Shown piece after piece: positions 11,919 through 23,636 of a stretch of 64,000 bases of DNA. A program made the position numbers and the translations under genes. Origin of the DNA: Cinnamomum chago (Eukaryota > Streptophyta > Magnoliopsida > Laurales > Lauraceae); assembly GCA_038049695.1 (NCBI GenBank), contig CP142456.1, forward strand, positions 44,434,001 through 44,498,000, read 5' to 3'. How positions within the stretch are numbered: position 1 is the stretch's first letter; the number at the start of each line of letters is the position of its first letter. The notes under the pieces were generated by a model. The model made no database searches. It was not told the origin of the DNA and saw only the letters and a list, made by a program, of their open reading frames with translations.

Positions 11919-12340
11919 GTTAGATAAGGATTTCAGAAAATCCACCTCTGGTTATGTATTTATGCTTGGTGGCGGAGCTATCAGCTGGAGGAGTATAAAA
12001 CAGGAATGTACCGCTGATTCCACCTCAGAGGCTGAATATGTAGCGGCTTGTGAAGCAGTATGGCTCAAGAGATTCCTTATGGAACTTGGGGGTGGTACCT
12101 TTGGCACGACAGCCGCTCACAGTTTACTATGACGGCAGCGGGACAGTCGCTCAGTCCAAGGAGCCCGGAAGCCATAAAAGCCAAAAGCATATACAGAGGA
12201 AATATCAGTTAGTCAAACAGATTGTGCAGAGAGGTGATATTGCTATTACCAAGATAGCCTCTGCGGACAATCTAGCAGATCCCTTTACTAAGCCTTTGAC
12301 TACCAAACTCTTTGAGCAACATGTAGATGTGATGGCATGA
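11919..12340 (+). pseudogene. Copia RNase H, C-terminal part
   Basis: Continues the RNase H domain interrupted at 1277: [14 protein letters not shown], then [12 protein letters not shown], then a STSEAEYVA block with the conserved acidic residues, and near the end the SADNLADPFTKPL motif typical of the Copia polyprotein C-terminus. Taking out the CACTA insert and one cat TSD keeps the frame across the junction. A frameshift near 12100-12130 separates the two halves of this segment. The open frame ends at 12340, just before the purine tract and the 3' LTR. Confidence 0.92.
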
Positions 12341-12366
12341 GATGCATCCCTGACTGGAATTGAGCC

Positions 12367-12378
12367 CAAGTGGGAGAT
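12367..12378 (+). other. Copia polypurine tract
   Basis: The purine-rich aagtgggagat lies immediately before TGTTAGATTG at 12379. This is the expected primer for plus-strand DNA synthesis. Confidence 0.8.
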
Positions 12379-12461
12379 TGTTAGATTGTGTGGTCTCAAT
12401 CCATCAGTTGATCTAATAAATTGATTAATTTCTTTATTTATCAATAAATTCATGCTTTCCT

Positions 12462-12660
12462 TTCATGAGATGAATGGTGTTTATTACTTAATGCACATGA
12501 CCATTACATATAACGTAATGGTTCATGAGATGAACCGGGTCCCAGTAGTATATTAGACGTGATATATGTATGTGGATGAGATCCACATACGGGAGACGTG
12601 TGTCACAAATCTTATACATAAAATATCTTCACAACCAGTGATGAGACTGGGCATCTCATC
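12462..12660. repeat. Series of hairpins in the copia LTR, three with a GAG loop
   Basis: Perfect stems: TTCAT-gag-ATGAA (12462-12474), CCATTAC/GTAATGG (12501-12521), GGTTCAT-gag-ATGAACC (12520-12536), GTATGTGGAT-gag-ATCCACATAC (12568-12590) and GATGAGA/TCTCATC (12640-12660). The three gag-loop hairpins have different stems but the same ATGAGAT centre. The second is kept in the reverse LTRs (near 29517 and 32817). Confidence 0.8.
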
Positions 12661-13134
12661 TGATAAGGTTGTAGCACTTTGATCACTATGAGATAGTTGA
12701 TTTATCTCGATCATTAGAATAGAAGATTCTAGATCACGGTGCTGGTACATTGGATGTATTGAAGGACCATGAGAAGCACTTTATGAAATACTGTCTCGAT
12801 TTAAGGATTGCTCTCATAATTCCTTAGCAATAGGCTCTCAATCCAGAGACATTGATGAACTCAAGTTTCTGTCTATTCATTTACTTTGAGTCACCAATGA
12901 GTGAGGCCAACTGTAAGTCAACACCAACACCTCGGTGTCTTAGGTACGTGGTAGTAGTACTGTGGGAACATCCAATGATCAAGATTGAATCTATTTATAT
13001 TATCCCCTTGTGCCAATTAATGGATTTATCATTAGTAAGTGCGCACCCATCTCGATTAAGACTTAATTGGATGGTACTGATGATCATTGTGATTAAATGA
13101 GGCACAAGGATAATAAAATGTGGATCTAAGATTG

Positions 13135-16100
13135 TGTCGCGACCCCGGACCGGACCCACGGGACTGATCCGGGATCGGGACACTAATGGTTGTGCGAGGT
13201 GTAGTACACATTATTTAATTCCCCACAAGTGTCCGCGGTGAGGATTTCAGAACCATAAATGAATATTTCTTTTAAGTGCGAAAGCGTGTAGTAAATCAAA
13301 TAGTCAAACCATCCCTAGTCATAAAGACAATACCACAAGTATAAAATACTACATCAGAATGAGCAATGATCATTAGCATGTTTCCCAAGAGTAAGCTAAA
13401 GTTTATACAAAAGATCATTTAGTTACAGTACCCCAGAATAGAGGCCAACAAAGGCCAATAAAGGCCAATATAAACAAAGCAATAACCTAAAAGAATCGTT
13501 AAATAGTTTCCCAAAATGTTGCGTCTCTCGTAGCATCCAGATATCTAAATGACATCATCAGCTTGCCACTCAACTAAGGGCTGCGGTTCACCGACCGCCT
13601 CCTCCGGCTCCTCCTCAAGGTAACCGGCAACGGGACCTGAGTACCAAAGAAAGCTGGGTCAGACACGACGGCCTAGCAAGAGGGTGAAAAGACATAACAA
13701 TAAAACATAACAAATACATTTACCTTTAAAAGCATTTAAACCTGTTAGAACAATAATTTTCATAAAAGAAATGAATCATTTATTGAAAACGTGAGTGCAT
13801 TATAAAGGATATACGAGTAACCAAGGGAGTCGGGAAACCAGGAAGATGTCAACCACACGAAGCTAAGTCCTCTATCACTAAAGTGACAAAGCAAGAACTA
13901 GGCACTGATCTCAATCACTCAAGGTGAGGAGAAACAATGGATCTTATTAATACATATACATATACTATACATGACCACGGTAGCGAGCTGGGCATCGGGA
14001 ACCACAGCAGCAATTTGCGGCATCGGGACAAGACCACGGTAATAACCGAGTAGTGGGATCCAAACTGCAGCTGGCGGGACAAGAGGGGGATCTCCAAATC
14101 AGTGGATCAGACTGAGAAGGTTATCCAAGCTTAGTGGTGCCAACTCATAGGTCAAATAACAAATCGAGACATGTGTAAATAATCAAGTACAAGTAAATAA
14201 ACGGGCGGGGCAAGAATTCTCAAAGCATAATTCTCATTCATGTGGTGCAATGTACTTCAAGACAAGTAACTGTTACAAGTGTAACTTCAATGCTTTCGGG
14301 AAAACAAGTCATGTAATGCAAATCTCGGAAAGAAGGAAATGCAATGAACTATTACAATTTCGGTTAAAATATCGGTTTCAAGATTTATTTAGGGTGAATA
14401 GGGGTCCCGTATGTCGATTGTAATAATGACTTGATACTCCTTGAGTTTGAAGACATTCCGGGCTCCTTATACACTTTGGGATTTCCAAAACTTTAAATGA
14501 GCTTATAGATAGTACTAGACGGTGCGATTAAAAACCAAAACTATAAACAAACCAACCCTAAGCACAATGTTAATCGTGAAGCATCGTACAACCTATTCAG
14601 TCACCGAAAGGGATAGGATTCGCGATACCCAAGGAAATTGACTTCGCGTATAGATATAAGGAAGGTATCGTGTTGTCCCGTAACGTTCAAGATTGAATTT
14701 CATTGGATTCCGATGCAACCAAACTAACCGTGAAGAACGTCGGCTCAAGACATCCTCACATATAGTCAAATGAGTCCAAAAAGGGTAGCCCAAGTCCCAC
14801 CTAAGCCCATCCGAAAACAGGGTAAAAATCCCTTCCAGGAAGGATTTCTCAGTTGGCACGGTCGACCCCGTACACAGCCGCCCCGGTTGACCTGAGAAGG
14901 TCAGGTCGACCTGGTCCCTGTGTGCCCGGTCGACCGAGCCCATGGCGAGTCGACTGGCAGTTGTAACTGAAAAAGCGAGAATAATGTTTTAGTCAGGTTC
15001 CAGAGAACCTGACCCTGTGTCGCTGGTCGACTGAGCCCCCGTGAACGGCGGAACAGAACCCAGGTTTTGTTCTACAGTGAGCTGGGCCTGTTCTCTTATT
15101 TCCTCCTTTCAGCACTTAAACAACCAACACAAGACTAGAGATAAAGAAAGCTATAAATCAATGTTTCGAAGGCATTAAATGAGCTAGCAAGATGCATTAT
15201 GAGCATTTATTTCAACAATGCAAATCATTAAGAAGCATGAGTAAATCACTAATATTTCACCAAATCATTTAAAACTCAAAACACCTAATCATCCACTTGC
15301 CTTACGTCCAAGCTAGCTAAACCAAGCCTCTAATCACCTCTTAAGCTCAATTCCAAGCTACAAGCAAAAACCCCCTAAACAAACCATAAAATGGGTCAAA
15401 CAATGATTGAAGAAGATAGAACTCACAATAATGAAAATGGAGTTTCTCAAGAACTAGAAGAACACAAATCTAGAAGATGGAGAATATTCCTTACTTGGAT
15501 GACCTTCAAATGGAAAGTGTTAGCTCAAAGAAGATCTTGTAATGAGGGGTTTCCTTCACAAATGGTATCAATAGGTAGCCTTCAAGATGAGGAAGAGAAT
15601 GGTGAAGTCTATTTTGATGTTGGTGCAAGCTTGGTGGGAGATTGAGATGGAGAGAGCAAGAAGAAGAAGAGAAAGTTGCCAAAGCAAACCCTAGGTTCTC
15701 TTTTGTGCTGGAAAAGGGAAATGGAAGATGGGTTTCTCCTTATATCAGCAATGAGAATGGGTCCCACTACATAAGAACTATTTGGGCTGAAATCATGTCT
15801 TTCGGCACTTCAAATGAATTCGACGAAGAAGGAAGAAATGATCGCCGAAATATGTAGATTTCAAAAAGTATATGTTTCACGGGTTTCGGGGATATCATGT
15901 CTTGGGTACAGGTTTAGTGTAAAAAGACTGTTCCGCCCTCAAGGCTAGGAAATCGAGTTTCGGGGTCTCAAATGGGAACGGGATCAGCATGAAAGTTGTA
16001 AGGATCAACAAGATAAATGAAATGGGATAAGAATGCAATTCAAAACAGTTCCAGAAAATCCTCTAAGCAAACGCAAGTCGAAAAGGGAACACCCAAAGGG

Positions 16101-16249
16101 CCCCACTAGTCACCAAAACACTCGAAATTCCCCAAAACTTATGACTAAAGCTATTCCAAACCCAACTTAGCCAAAATCACTAATCAAGCTTAGGACTAAC
16201 ACACGACTTAATTAACACTAATCGGTTTCACTCGGGTCAGGGTCTTACA
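13135..16249 (-). repeat. Tekay element 3' LTR (gamma family, 3115 bp)
   Basis: Starts TGTCGCGACCCCGG and ends GGTCTTACA in window orientation. Closely similar to the partner LTR at 19609-22708, with scattered substitutions (for example three differences in about 120 bp near 13261-13380), a small duplication of aggccaataa near 13450-13465, and two missing palindrome-cluster segments near 14859 and 15041. Confidence 0.93.
14855..15035. repeat. Palindrome cluster, core GTCGAC (gamma 3' LTR)
   Basis: Contains GGTCGACC near 14860, GGTTGACC near 14885, GGTCGACC near 14913 and 14929, decayed AGTCGACT near 14947 and GGTCGACT near 15025. An extra stem, AGGTTC/GAACCT, lies near 14994-15009. Compared with the partner LTR it lacks a 20-bp unit and a 14-bp unit. 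Confidence 0.83.
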
Positions 16250-16263
16250 TCCTCCACCCCTTA
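16250..16263 (-). other. Tekay polypurine tract
   Basis: On the minus strand TAAGGGGTGGAGGA abuts the 3' LTR start TGTAAGACC. The position is exact for plus-strand priming. Confidence 0.9.
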
Positions 16264-17681
16264 GGGCATTTGGTCCTCCAAATAAAATATAAGAGTCACC
16301 TCTGGTAGTAGATGTGGATACTTCTTCCGCACTTGATCTTGTAATTCCCACGTTGCCTCTTCCGGTCCATGATTCTCCCATAGTACCTTAACCCACTGAA
16401 TAGACCGTGTCCTCAACTCTTGTTCCTTTGTATCGATGATCTGAACAGGCTTCTCAACATAGGTAGCGTCCTCTCGAATCTCCAATGGCTCATGCCAGAG
16501 CACATGTGACGGATCGTGGACATACTTCTTCAACATAGACACATGGAAAATGTTGTGTACACCAGATAGCTCGGGTGGTAAGGCCAATCTATAAGCCACG
16601 TCACTGATCTTACTCACAATGTCGTAGGGTCCAATGTATCTCCGTGATAGCTTGCCCTTCTGCCCAAATCTCAATGTTCCCCTCGTAGGTGACACTTTCA
16701 AGAAGACCTTGTCTCCTTCTTTGAACTGTAAATCTCTGCGGTGGGAGTCAGCACAGCTCTTCTGTCTACTATGGGACACTTTCAGATGTTCTTGAATCAA
16801 CTTGATTTTGTCGCTGGTCTCACTTACAATAGTCGGTCCATGGAAACTGCGAATGCCGACTTCTTCCCAACATACAGGTGTCCTACACCTTCTGGCATAC
16901 AATGCCTCGAAAGGCGCCATGCCAATGCTCGAATTGTAGCTGTTGTTGTAAGCAAACTCACACAACGGTAATGTCTCATCCCATTGGGTCTTGAAGTCTA
17001 ATACACAAGCATGGAGCATATCCTCAAGAGTTTGAATTGTTCTCTCTGACTGGCCATCTGTCTGAGGGTGATAAGCCGTGCTGAACTGTAATCTCGTACC
17101 CATAGACTCATACTATGTCTTCCAGAACCTCGAGACAAATCTCCTGTCCCTGTCCGATGTGATAGAAACTGGTTGTCCATGTCGACTGACAATCTGTTGA
17201 CAAACAACTCAGCCAAAGGTAGCATGTGCATCTTCTTCCCTGTCCTCATAGCAATGAAATGAGCTGACTTGGTGAGACGGTCCACAATGACCCATATCGC
17301 ATCGTTGCCTCTGCTGGTCCTCGGTAATCCCGAAATAAAATCCATGGTAATATGCTCCCACTTCCATTCTGTGATCTCTAACGGCTGTAACAACCCTGGA
17401 GGCCTCTGATGTTTCACCTTAATCAACTGACAGGTTAAGCAACGTGAGACAAACGCTGCAATCTCTCTCTTCATATTGTTCCACCAAAATCTGCCTTTCA
17501 AATTCTGATACATCTTTGTGCTGCCTGGATGCATAGAGTACTTCGTGTTGTGAGCCTCGGTCATGATGTTGTTTCTCAAATCTTCAAAGTTAGGCACACA
17601 CAGACGGTCACGGTAGTACAAAACTCCATCAACAATACGAAAATCAGGACAGTCTGCTATATGCTCTGAAATCTTGGCCAA
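16261..17681 (-). pseudogene. Tekay integrase with C-terminal chromodomain
   Basis: The minus-strand frame from 17681 carries the HHCC zinc-binding region (EAHNTKYSMHPGSTKMYQ, then CLTCQLIK) and the first catalytic Asp in TMDFISGLP. A second frame (17103-16261) carries the rest of the core (AYHPQTDGQSERTIQTLED, with the catalytic Glu), the GPY/F region (RRYIGPYDIVSKI), a HNIFHVSMLKKY block and a chromodomain (IQWVKVLWENHGPEEATWE, about 16300-16460). Chromodomains tether integrase to modified histones in this lineage. The core is broken by a frameshift around 17000-17150. Confidence 0.92.
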
Positions 17682-18330
17682 CTCTGGATCTTGTAACTGA
17701 CTATCCTTTTCTGAATGAAGGAAGGCTCTGACACTGACATGTTAACTAATAGGACCCCCTTCCTTAGTGGCTGTAGGTCTATGCTCAACTCCTCAAATTG
17801 CTCAAAAATACAAGTGCCACTTAGATTTTCCAAGCCTATTGATTTTCTGCTCAAGGCATCGGCAACTACATTAGCTTTCCCCGGGTGGTACTTGATTGGA
17901 AAATCGTAATCCTTGATATATTCCATCCATATTCTCTGCCTCATGTGCAATTCCTTCTGAGAAAACAAATATTGTAAGCTGCGGTGATCGGAGTGGACTT
18001 TGAACTGGTCTCCATAGAGGTAATGTCTCCACATTTCAACGCGAAAACAACCACTGCTAACTCAAGATCATGGGTGGCATAGTTCTTCTCATGATCTTTC
18101 AACTGTCGAGATCCATAAGCAATCACTTTTCCTTCTTGCATCAACACACAATCAAGTCCCACATTCAAAGCATCGGTAAAAATGGTGAAACCGCCGCTTC
18201 CGGATGGCAAAGTAAGGACTGGTGCTGTAGTCAATCTCTTCTTCAGCTCTTGGTAACTCTCTTCACACTGATCTGTCCATACATATGGTGCATTCTTCCT
18301 TGTCAACTTCGTCAATGGTGACACAATCAA
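17657..18330 (-). pseudogene. Tekay RNase H
   Basis: Minus-strand frames 18330-17941 ([20 protein letters not shown], then [20 protein letters not shown]) and 18034-17657 ([34 protein letters not shown], then ADALSRKS) give a complete gypsy RNase H in two frames. The break lies near 18000-18030. It follows RT directly and leads into integrase, the normal gypsy order. Confidence 0.9.
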
Positions 18331-19299
18331 CGAAAATCTTGCACAAACCTCCGATAATAGCCTGCCAATCCCAGAAAACTTCTAATTTCTGTCACATTCT
18401 TCAGCCTTTCCCAATTCACTACTGCTTCAATCTTGGACGGATCCACTGACAATCCTTCTTTGGAGATGATGTGCCCCAAAAATGCTACTTGGTCTAACCA
18501 AAATTCACACTTGTTGAGCTTCGCATATAGCTGATTCTCTCTCAAGAGTTGCAGTGGTATTCTCAAGTGCTCTTCATGCTCTTCTTTGGTCTTGGAGTAC
18601 AATAAAATGTCATCAATGAATACTACCACAAACTGATCTAGATACTCTGCAAATATCTTGTTCATCAATGCCATGAACACTGCTGGTGCATTTGTCAACC
18701 CAAATGGCATCACTAGGAACTCATAGTGGCCATATCTTGTCCGGAAAGCTATTTTCAACACATCTGATTCTCTAACTCTCAGCTGATGGTAACCGGATCT
18801 CAAATCAGTCTTCAAAAAGTATGAAGCACCCTGCAATTGATCAAACAATTCATCTATCCTTGGCAATGGGACTTTGTTCTTGATGGTCTCTAGATTCAAT
18901 CTTCTATAATCTATACACATTCTCATCGAACCATCCTTCATCTTGACAAACAAGACTGGAGCTCCCCATGGTGAAATACTCGGTCTCACAAAACCTTTGT
19001 CTAACAATTCTTGCAACTGAGTCTTCAATTCTCACAATTCTGCCAGAGCCATTCTATATGGTGCAATAGATATTGGAGTGGTCCCTGGTAACAACTCGAT
19101 AGTGAAATCGATCTCTCTGATGGGTGGTAAGCCTGGATTCTCCTGCGGAAAAACATCTGGGAATTCCCAAACAATTGGGATCTCCTCCACCCCTTGGGAC
19201 CGTTTATCCTCCGTGATAAATGCCAAATAGGCTTCACATCCATTCTCAAAAGTCTATCAGCCTTCAACGCTGAGACAAACCCTAAACAAGGATTCCTCC
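18327..19299 (-). pseudogene. Tekay reverse transcriptase
   Basis: The frame 19028-18327 begins [20 protein letters not shown] and contains the [22 protein letters not shown] and [13 protein letters not shown] blocks, the catalytic FIDD (codons at 18609-18620) and the [10 protein letters not shown] block. It ends with the [13 protein letters not shown] motif that opens the connection to RNase H. The upstream segment (to about 19226) holds the RT N-terminal PGLPPIREIDF-like stretch in a different frame, so a frameshift separates them near 19030. One stretch of 233 codons is uninterrupted, longer than other frames in this element. Confidence 0.92.
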
Positions 19300-19608
19300 T
19301 CTCTCCCTGAAACAACATCCCTGCTGGTGTCTCATCTAACTTGAAAGTAAGGGTCTTATGGAAACAATCCATTGTGGCATGGTACCCTACCAGCAAATCC
19401 ATCCCTAGGATGACATCATAATCATACATCTCGCTTACGAGGTGTCATGATGTTGTAAAACAAGTTGTTAGCACATAATAATCAAATAAAGGGTCACACA
19501 TTGCTCACACAATTCTAGCTAACGAAGCATCTAATAAATCCTCACCACATCCTTAGGATTTCTAGTTTCTTTTAATTGCTTCAAACACGACTCGCTCTGA
19601 TACCAGTC
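19300..19608 (-). pseudogene. Tekay protease C-terminal remnant and leader
   Basis: The minus-strand frame from 19429 opens MYDYDVILGMDLLVGYHA, the second half of a gypsy aspartic protease (the ILGMDWL motif). The catalytic Asp-Thr-Gly lies upstream in intact elements and is absent. Directly upstream of 19429 the sequence reads as untranslated leader up to the PBS. So one deletion took gag and the first half of protease. Confidence 0.85.
19594..19605 (-). other. Tekay primer binding site (initiator Met tRNA)
   Basis: On the minus strand TGGTATCAGAGC lies 3 bp after the 5' LTR. It is the usual complement of the 3' end of plant initiator tRNA-Met, and it fixes the element's orientation. Confidence 0.92.
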
Positions 19609-22600
19609 TGTCGCGACCTCAGACCGGGCCCACGGGACTAATCCGGGATCGGGACACTAATGGTGGTGCGAGGTGTAGTACACATTATTTAATTTCCCAC
19701 AAGTGTCCGCGGTGAGGATATCACAACCAAAAATGAATATTTCTTTTAAGTGCGAAAGCGTGTAGCAAATCAAATAGTCAAACCATCCCTAGTCATAAAG
19801 ACAATGTCACAAGTATAAAATACTACATCAGAATGAGCAATGATCATTAGCATGTTTCCCAAGAGTAAGCTAAAGTTTATACAAAAGATCATTTAATCAC
19901 AGTCCCCCAGAACAGAGGCCAACAAAGGCCAATATAAACAAAGCAATAACCTAAAAGAATCGTTAAATAGTTTCCCAAAATGTTGCGTCTCTCATAGCAT
20001 CCAGATATCTAAATGACATCATCAGCATGCCACTCAACTAAGGGTTGCGGTTCACCGACCGCCTCCTCCGGCTCCTCCTCAAGGTAACCGGCAACGAGAT
20101 CTGAGTACCAAAGAAAATGGGTCAGACACGACGGCCTGACAAGAGGGTGAAAAGACATAACAAATACATTTACCTTTAAAAGCATTTAAACCTGTTAGAA
20201 CAATAATTTTCATAAGAGAAATGAATCATTTATTGAAAACGTGAGTGCAGTATAAAGGATATACGGGTAACCAAGGGAGTCGGGAAACCAGTAAGATGGC
20301 AACCACACGAAGCTAAGTCCTCTATCACTAAAGTGACAAAGCAAGAACTAGGCACTGATCTCAACCACTCAAGGTGAGGAGAAACAGTAGATCCTATTAA
20401 TACATATACATATAATATACATGACCACGGTAGCGAGCCGAACATCGGGAACCACAACAGCAATTTGCGGCATCAGGACAAGACCACGGTAATAACCGGG
20501 TAGTGGGATCCAAACTGCAGCTGGGGGGACAAGAGGGGGATCTCCAAATCAGTGGATCAGACTGACAAGGTTATCCAAGCTTAGTGGTGTCGACTCATAG
20601 GTCAAATAACAAATCGGGACATGCTTAAATAATCAAGTACAAATAAATAAACGGGCGGGGCAAGAATGCACAAAGCATAATTCTCATTCATGTGGTCCAA
20701 TGCACTTCAAGACAAGTAACTGTTACAAGTGTAACTTCAATGCTTTCGGGAAAACAAGTCATGTAATGCAAATCTCGGAAATAAGGAAATGCAATGAACT
20801 ATTACAATTTCGGTTAAAATATCGGTTTCAAGATTTATTTTGGGTGAATAGGGGTCCCGTATGTCGATTGTAATAATGACTTGGTACTCATTGAGTTTGA
20901 AGACATTCCGGGCTCCTTATACACTTTGGGATTTCCAAAACTTTAAATGAGCTTATAGATAGTACTAGACGGTGCGATTAAAAACCAAAACTATAAACAA
21001 ACCAACCCTAAGCACAATGTTAATCGTGAAGCATCGTACAACCTAGTCAGTCACCGAAAGGGATAGGATTCGCGATACCCAAGGAAATTGACTTAGCTAT
21101 AGATATGAGGAAGGTATCGTGTTGTCCCGTAACGTTCAAGATTGAATTTCATTGGATTTCGATGCAACCAAACTAACCGTGAAGAACGTCGGCTCAAGAC
21201 ATCCTCACATATAGTCAAATGAGTCCAAAAAGGGTAGCCAAAGTCCCACCTAAGCCCATCCGAAAACAGGGTAAAAATCCCTTCCAGGAAGGATTTCTCA
21301 GTTGGCCCGGTCGACCTGGTCAAAGCCCGGTCGACCCCGTACACAGCAGCCCTGGTCGACCTGAGATGGTCAGGTCGACCTGGTCCCTATGTGCCCGGTC
21401 GACCGAGCCCATGGCCGGTCGATCGACAATTGTAACTGAAAAAGGGAGAACAGTGTTTTGGTTAGGTTCCAGAGAACCTGACCCTGTGTCGCCGGTCGAC
21501 TGAGCCCCCGTGCGGTCGATTGCGTGAACTGCGGAACAGAACCCAGGTTCTGTTCTGTAGTGAGCTGGGCCTTTTCTCTTATTTTCTCTTTTTAACACTT
21601 ATACAACCAACACAAGACTAGAGATAAAGAAAGCTATAAATCAATGTTTCCAATGCATTATGAGCATTTATTTCAACAATGCAAATCATTAAGAAGCATG
21701 AGTAAATCATTAATATTTCACCAAATCATTTAAAACTCAAAACACCTAATCATCCACTTGCCTTAGGTCCAAGCTAGCAAAACCAAGCCTCTAATCACCT
21801 GTTAAGCTCAATTCCAAGCTACAAGCAAAAACCCCCAAAACAAACCCCTGAAATGGGTCGAACAATGAATGAAGAAGATAGAACTCACAATAATGAAAAT
21901 GGAGCTTCTCAAGGACTAGAAGAACACAAATCTAGAAGATGGAGAAGATTGCTTACTTGGATGACCTTCAAATGGAAAGTTTTAGCTCAAAGAAGATCTT
22001 GAAATGAGGGGTTTCCTTCACAAATGGTATCAATAGGTAGCCTTCAAGATGACGAAGAGAATGGTGAAGTCTATTTTGATGTTGGTGCAAGCTTGGTGGG
22101 AGATTGAGATGGAGAGAGCAAGAAGAAGAAGAGAAAGTTGCCAAAGCAAACCCTAGGTTCTCTTTTGTGCTGGAAAAGGGAAATGGAAGATGGGTTTCGC
22201 CTTATATACGCAATGAGAATGGGTCCCACTACTTAAGAACTCTTTGGGTTGAAATCATGTCTTTTGGGACTTCAAATGAATTCGACGAAGAAGGAAGAAA
22301 TGATCTCCAAAATATCTAGATTCCAAAAAGTATATGTTTCGCGGGTTTCGGGGATATCAAGTCTTGGGTATAGGTTTAGTGTAAAAAGACTGTTCTGCTC
22401 TAAGGCTAGGAAATCGGGTTTCGGGGTCTCAAATGGGAATGGGATCAACATGAAAGTTGTAAGGATCAACAAGATAAATGAAACGGGATAAGAATGCAAT
22501 TCAAAACAATTCCGAAAAATCCTCTAAGCAAATGCAAGTCCAAAAGGGAACCCCCTAAGGGCCCACTAGTCACCAAAACACTCGAAATTCCCCAAAACTA

Positions 22601-22708
22601 AAACAAAAGCTATTCCAAACCCAACTTAGCCAAAATCACTAATCAAGCTTAGGACTAACACACGACTTAATTAACACTAATCAGGTTCACTAGGGTCGAG
22701 GTTTTACA
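19609..22708 (-). repeat. Tekay element 5' LTR (gamma family, 3100 bp)
   Basis: Starts TGTCGCGACCTCAG and ends GTTTTACA in window orientation, followed by the TSD gattg. A TATATAAGG box on the minus strand near 22200 is a plausible promoter. The palindrome cluster (21305-21535) lies several hundred bp downstream of it in LTR sense, so in this family the cluster may be transcribed. Confidence 0.92.
21305..21535. repeat. Palindrome cluster, core GTCGAC (gamma 5' LTR, fuller copy)
   Basis: Contains GGTCGACC near 21309, 21329, 21354, 21374 and 21398, GGTCGATC near 21418, GGTCGACT near 21494 and GGTCGATT near 21513. Flanks are nearly the same as in the 3' LTR, but two segments (about 21309-21328 and 21511-21524) are absent there. 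Confidence 0.85.
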
Positions 22709-23636
22709 GATTGGGTGGGACAAATTTATTCCAATTGATCCATAGATATTGATAGAGGGGCCTACTTGTGGTAATTGGGAAGTTTAGGGTCTTCATTGTA
22801 ATTTATTCCTAAGACTGTAGTGCAATTCCATTTATATAGTGGTATTATTTGCAATGAACTGTGGGCCCGGATTGCACATGAGATGTGGGGTCGCGGTGTC
22901 CTAGTTGGAGCCAGCTTTCTAAGGAATCCCTAGTGGTCCCCACACTAGCCCATGATATTAGAAAGTTACTAATCTTACTTGAGCTCTAAAAGGAAGGAAT
23001 TAGAAAGTTACTATTTCTATTTGAAGTGGGACTTCTAATAGTGGTAATAGTAAGCTACTAATTTGTGTGGAAGTGTGACTTCTAATACAAGTTAGTAACA
23101 GAGTTAAAAGAGGAGTCATGAGGGCTATAAATGAGGGAGTAAACACCCTTGGACGTCCATGAAATATTCCATGATTGTGATTCACGCCCAGCCCATATTG
23201 TGCAAGAGTTGCACACTACTCTCTCTCTCCCTCTTCTAGTTCTCTTCTTGTTTCCTTTAGGGTTTTCTCTTGGAGATCCCACCCATCTTCTTGAGAAAAG
23301 AGATCTGATAGAGGGTCATAGCGTGGAAGACAGCAAGGTCTTGGAGATCTCTAATTGTTTCAAGAAGAGTTCTTAATCAAGTTAATTATCTTCTCCTCCA
23401 TTAGAGCACTACCGGGCTCCAAATGTATAATCTACTTCTCTACTTGGTGTAGATTATTTTGTTGCATGTAGTTGCTGATTTCTATCTTCCAGATAGGTTA
23501 TATTGTTGTACATGATTGATGAGAATGAGGGATTGCATCCTGGATTGGGTTTTGTAGCCTTATGGATAGTTGATCCCTGAGTCAAGTGGGTCAAAAGTTT
23601 TGAAAATCTATCCACGAGGCGCACCTACTTCCAACA

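Larger units (their letters stand above)
13135..22708 (-). mobile_element. Ty3/gypsy chromovirus (Tekay/Del type), internally deleted
   Basis: Two 3.1-kb LTRs (13135-16249 and 19609-22708), PBS and purine tract in the correct places, and a perfect TSD gattg at 13130-13134 and 22709-22713. Read on the minus strand, the internal region is only 3.36 kb. It starts near the end of protease and runs through RT, RNase H, integrase and a chromodomain; gag and the protease active site are missing. The order and the chromodomain place it among chromoviruses, most likely Tekay/Del because of the long LTRs. Frameshifts between domains show it is not autonomous. It lies in the 3' LTR of the Copia element. 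Confidence 0.93.
1..23636 (+). mobile_element. Ty1/copia retrotransposon, 3' part, split by two later insertions
   Basis: The right part of a Copia element; gag, protease, integrase and the 5' LTR lie beyond the left edge. Visible are RT and RNase H (1-1277), the end of RNase H (11919-12340), a purine tract (12367-12378) and a 3' LTR starting TGTTAGATTG at 12379 and ending CCAACA at 23636. A CACTA transposon (1278-11915) splits RNase H and a Tekay gypsy element (13135-22708) splits the LTR. Without the gypsy insert and its TSD the LTR is about 1.68 kb. The tatac at 23637-23641 is the expected right TSD. The long LTR and RNase H style suggest the Tork/Angela group, but that is inference. Frame damage shows the copy is dead. 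Confidence 0.9.
12379..23636 (+). repeat. Copia 3' LTR, split by the Tekay element
   Basis: LTR parts 12379-13134 and 22714-23636 join across the gypsy insertion and its gattg duplication. TATAAATG at 23126-23133 is a good TATA box; a transcript start about 30 bp later would leave roughly 480 bp of R-U5. Homologous full-length copies in reverse orientation are the solo LTRs at 25053-29683 and 31218-32981, both 1764 bp once nested sequence is removed. Confidence 0.9.

Noticed and set aside
19594-19605. Met-tRNA-like sequence as a tRNA gene
   Set aside because: Only the 12 bases complementary to the tRNA 3' end are present; it is a primer binding site.
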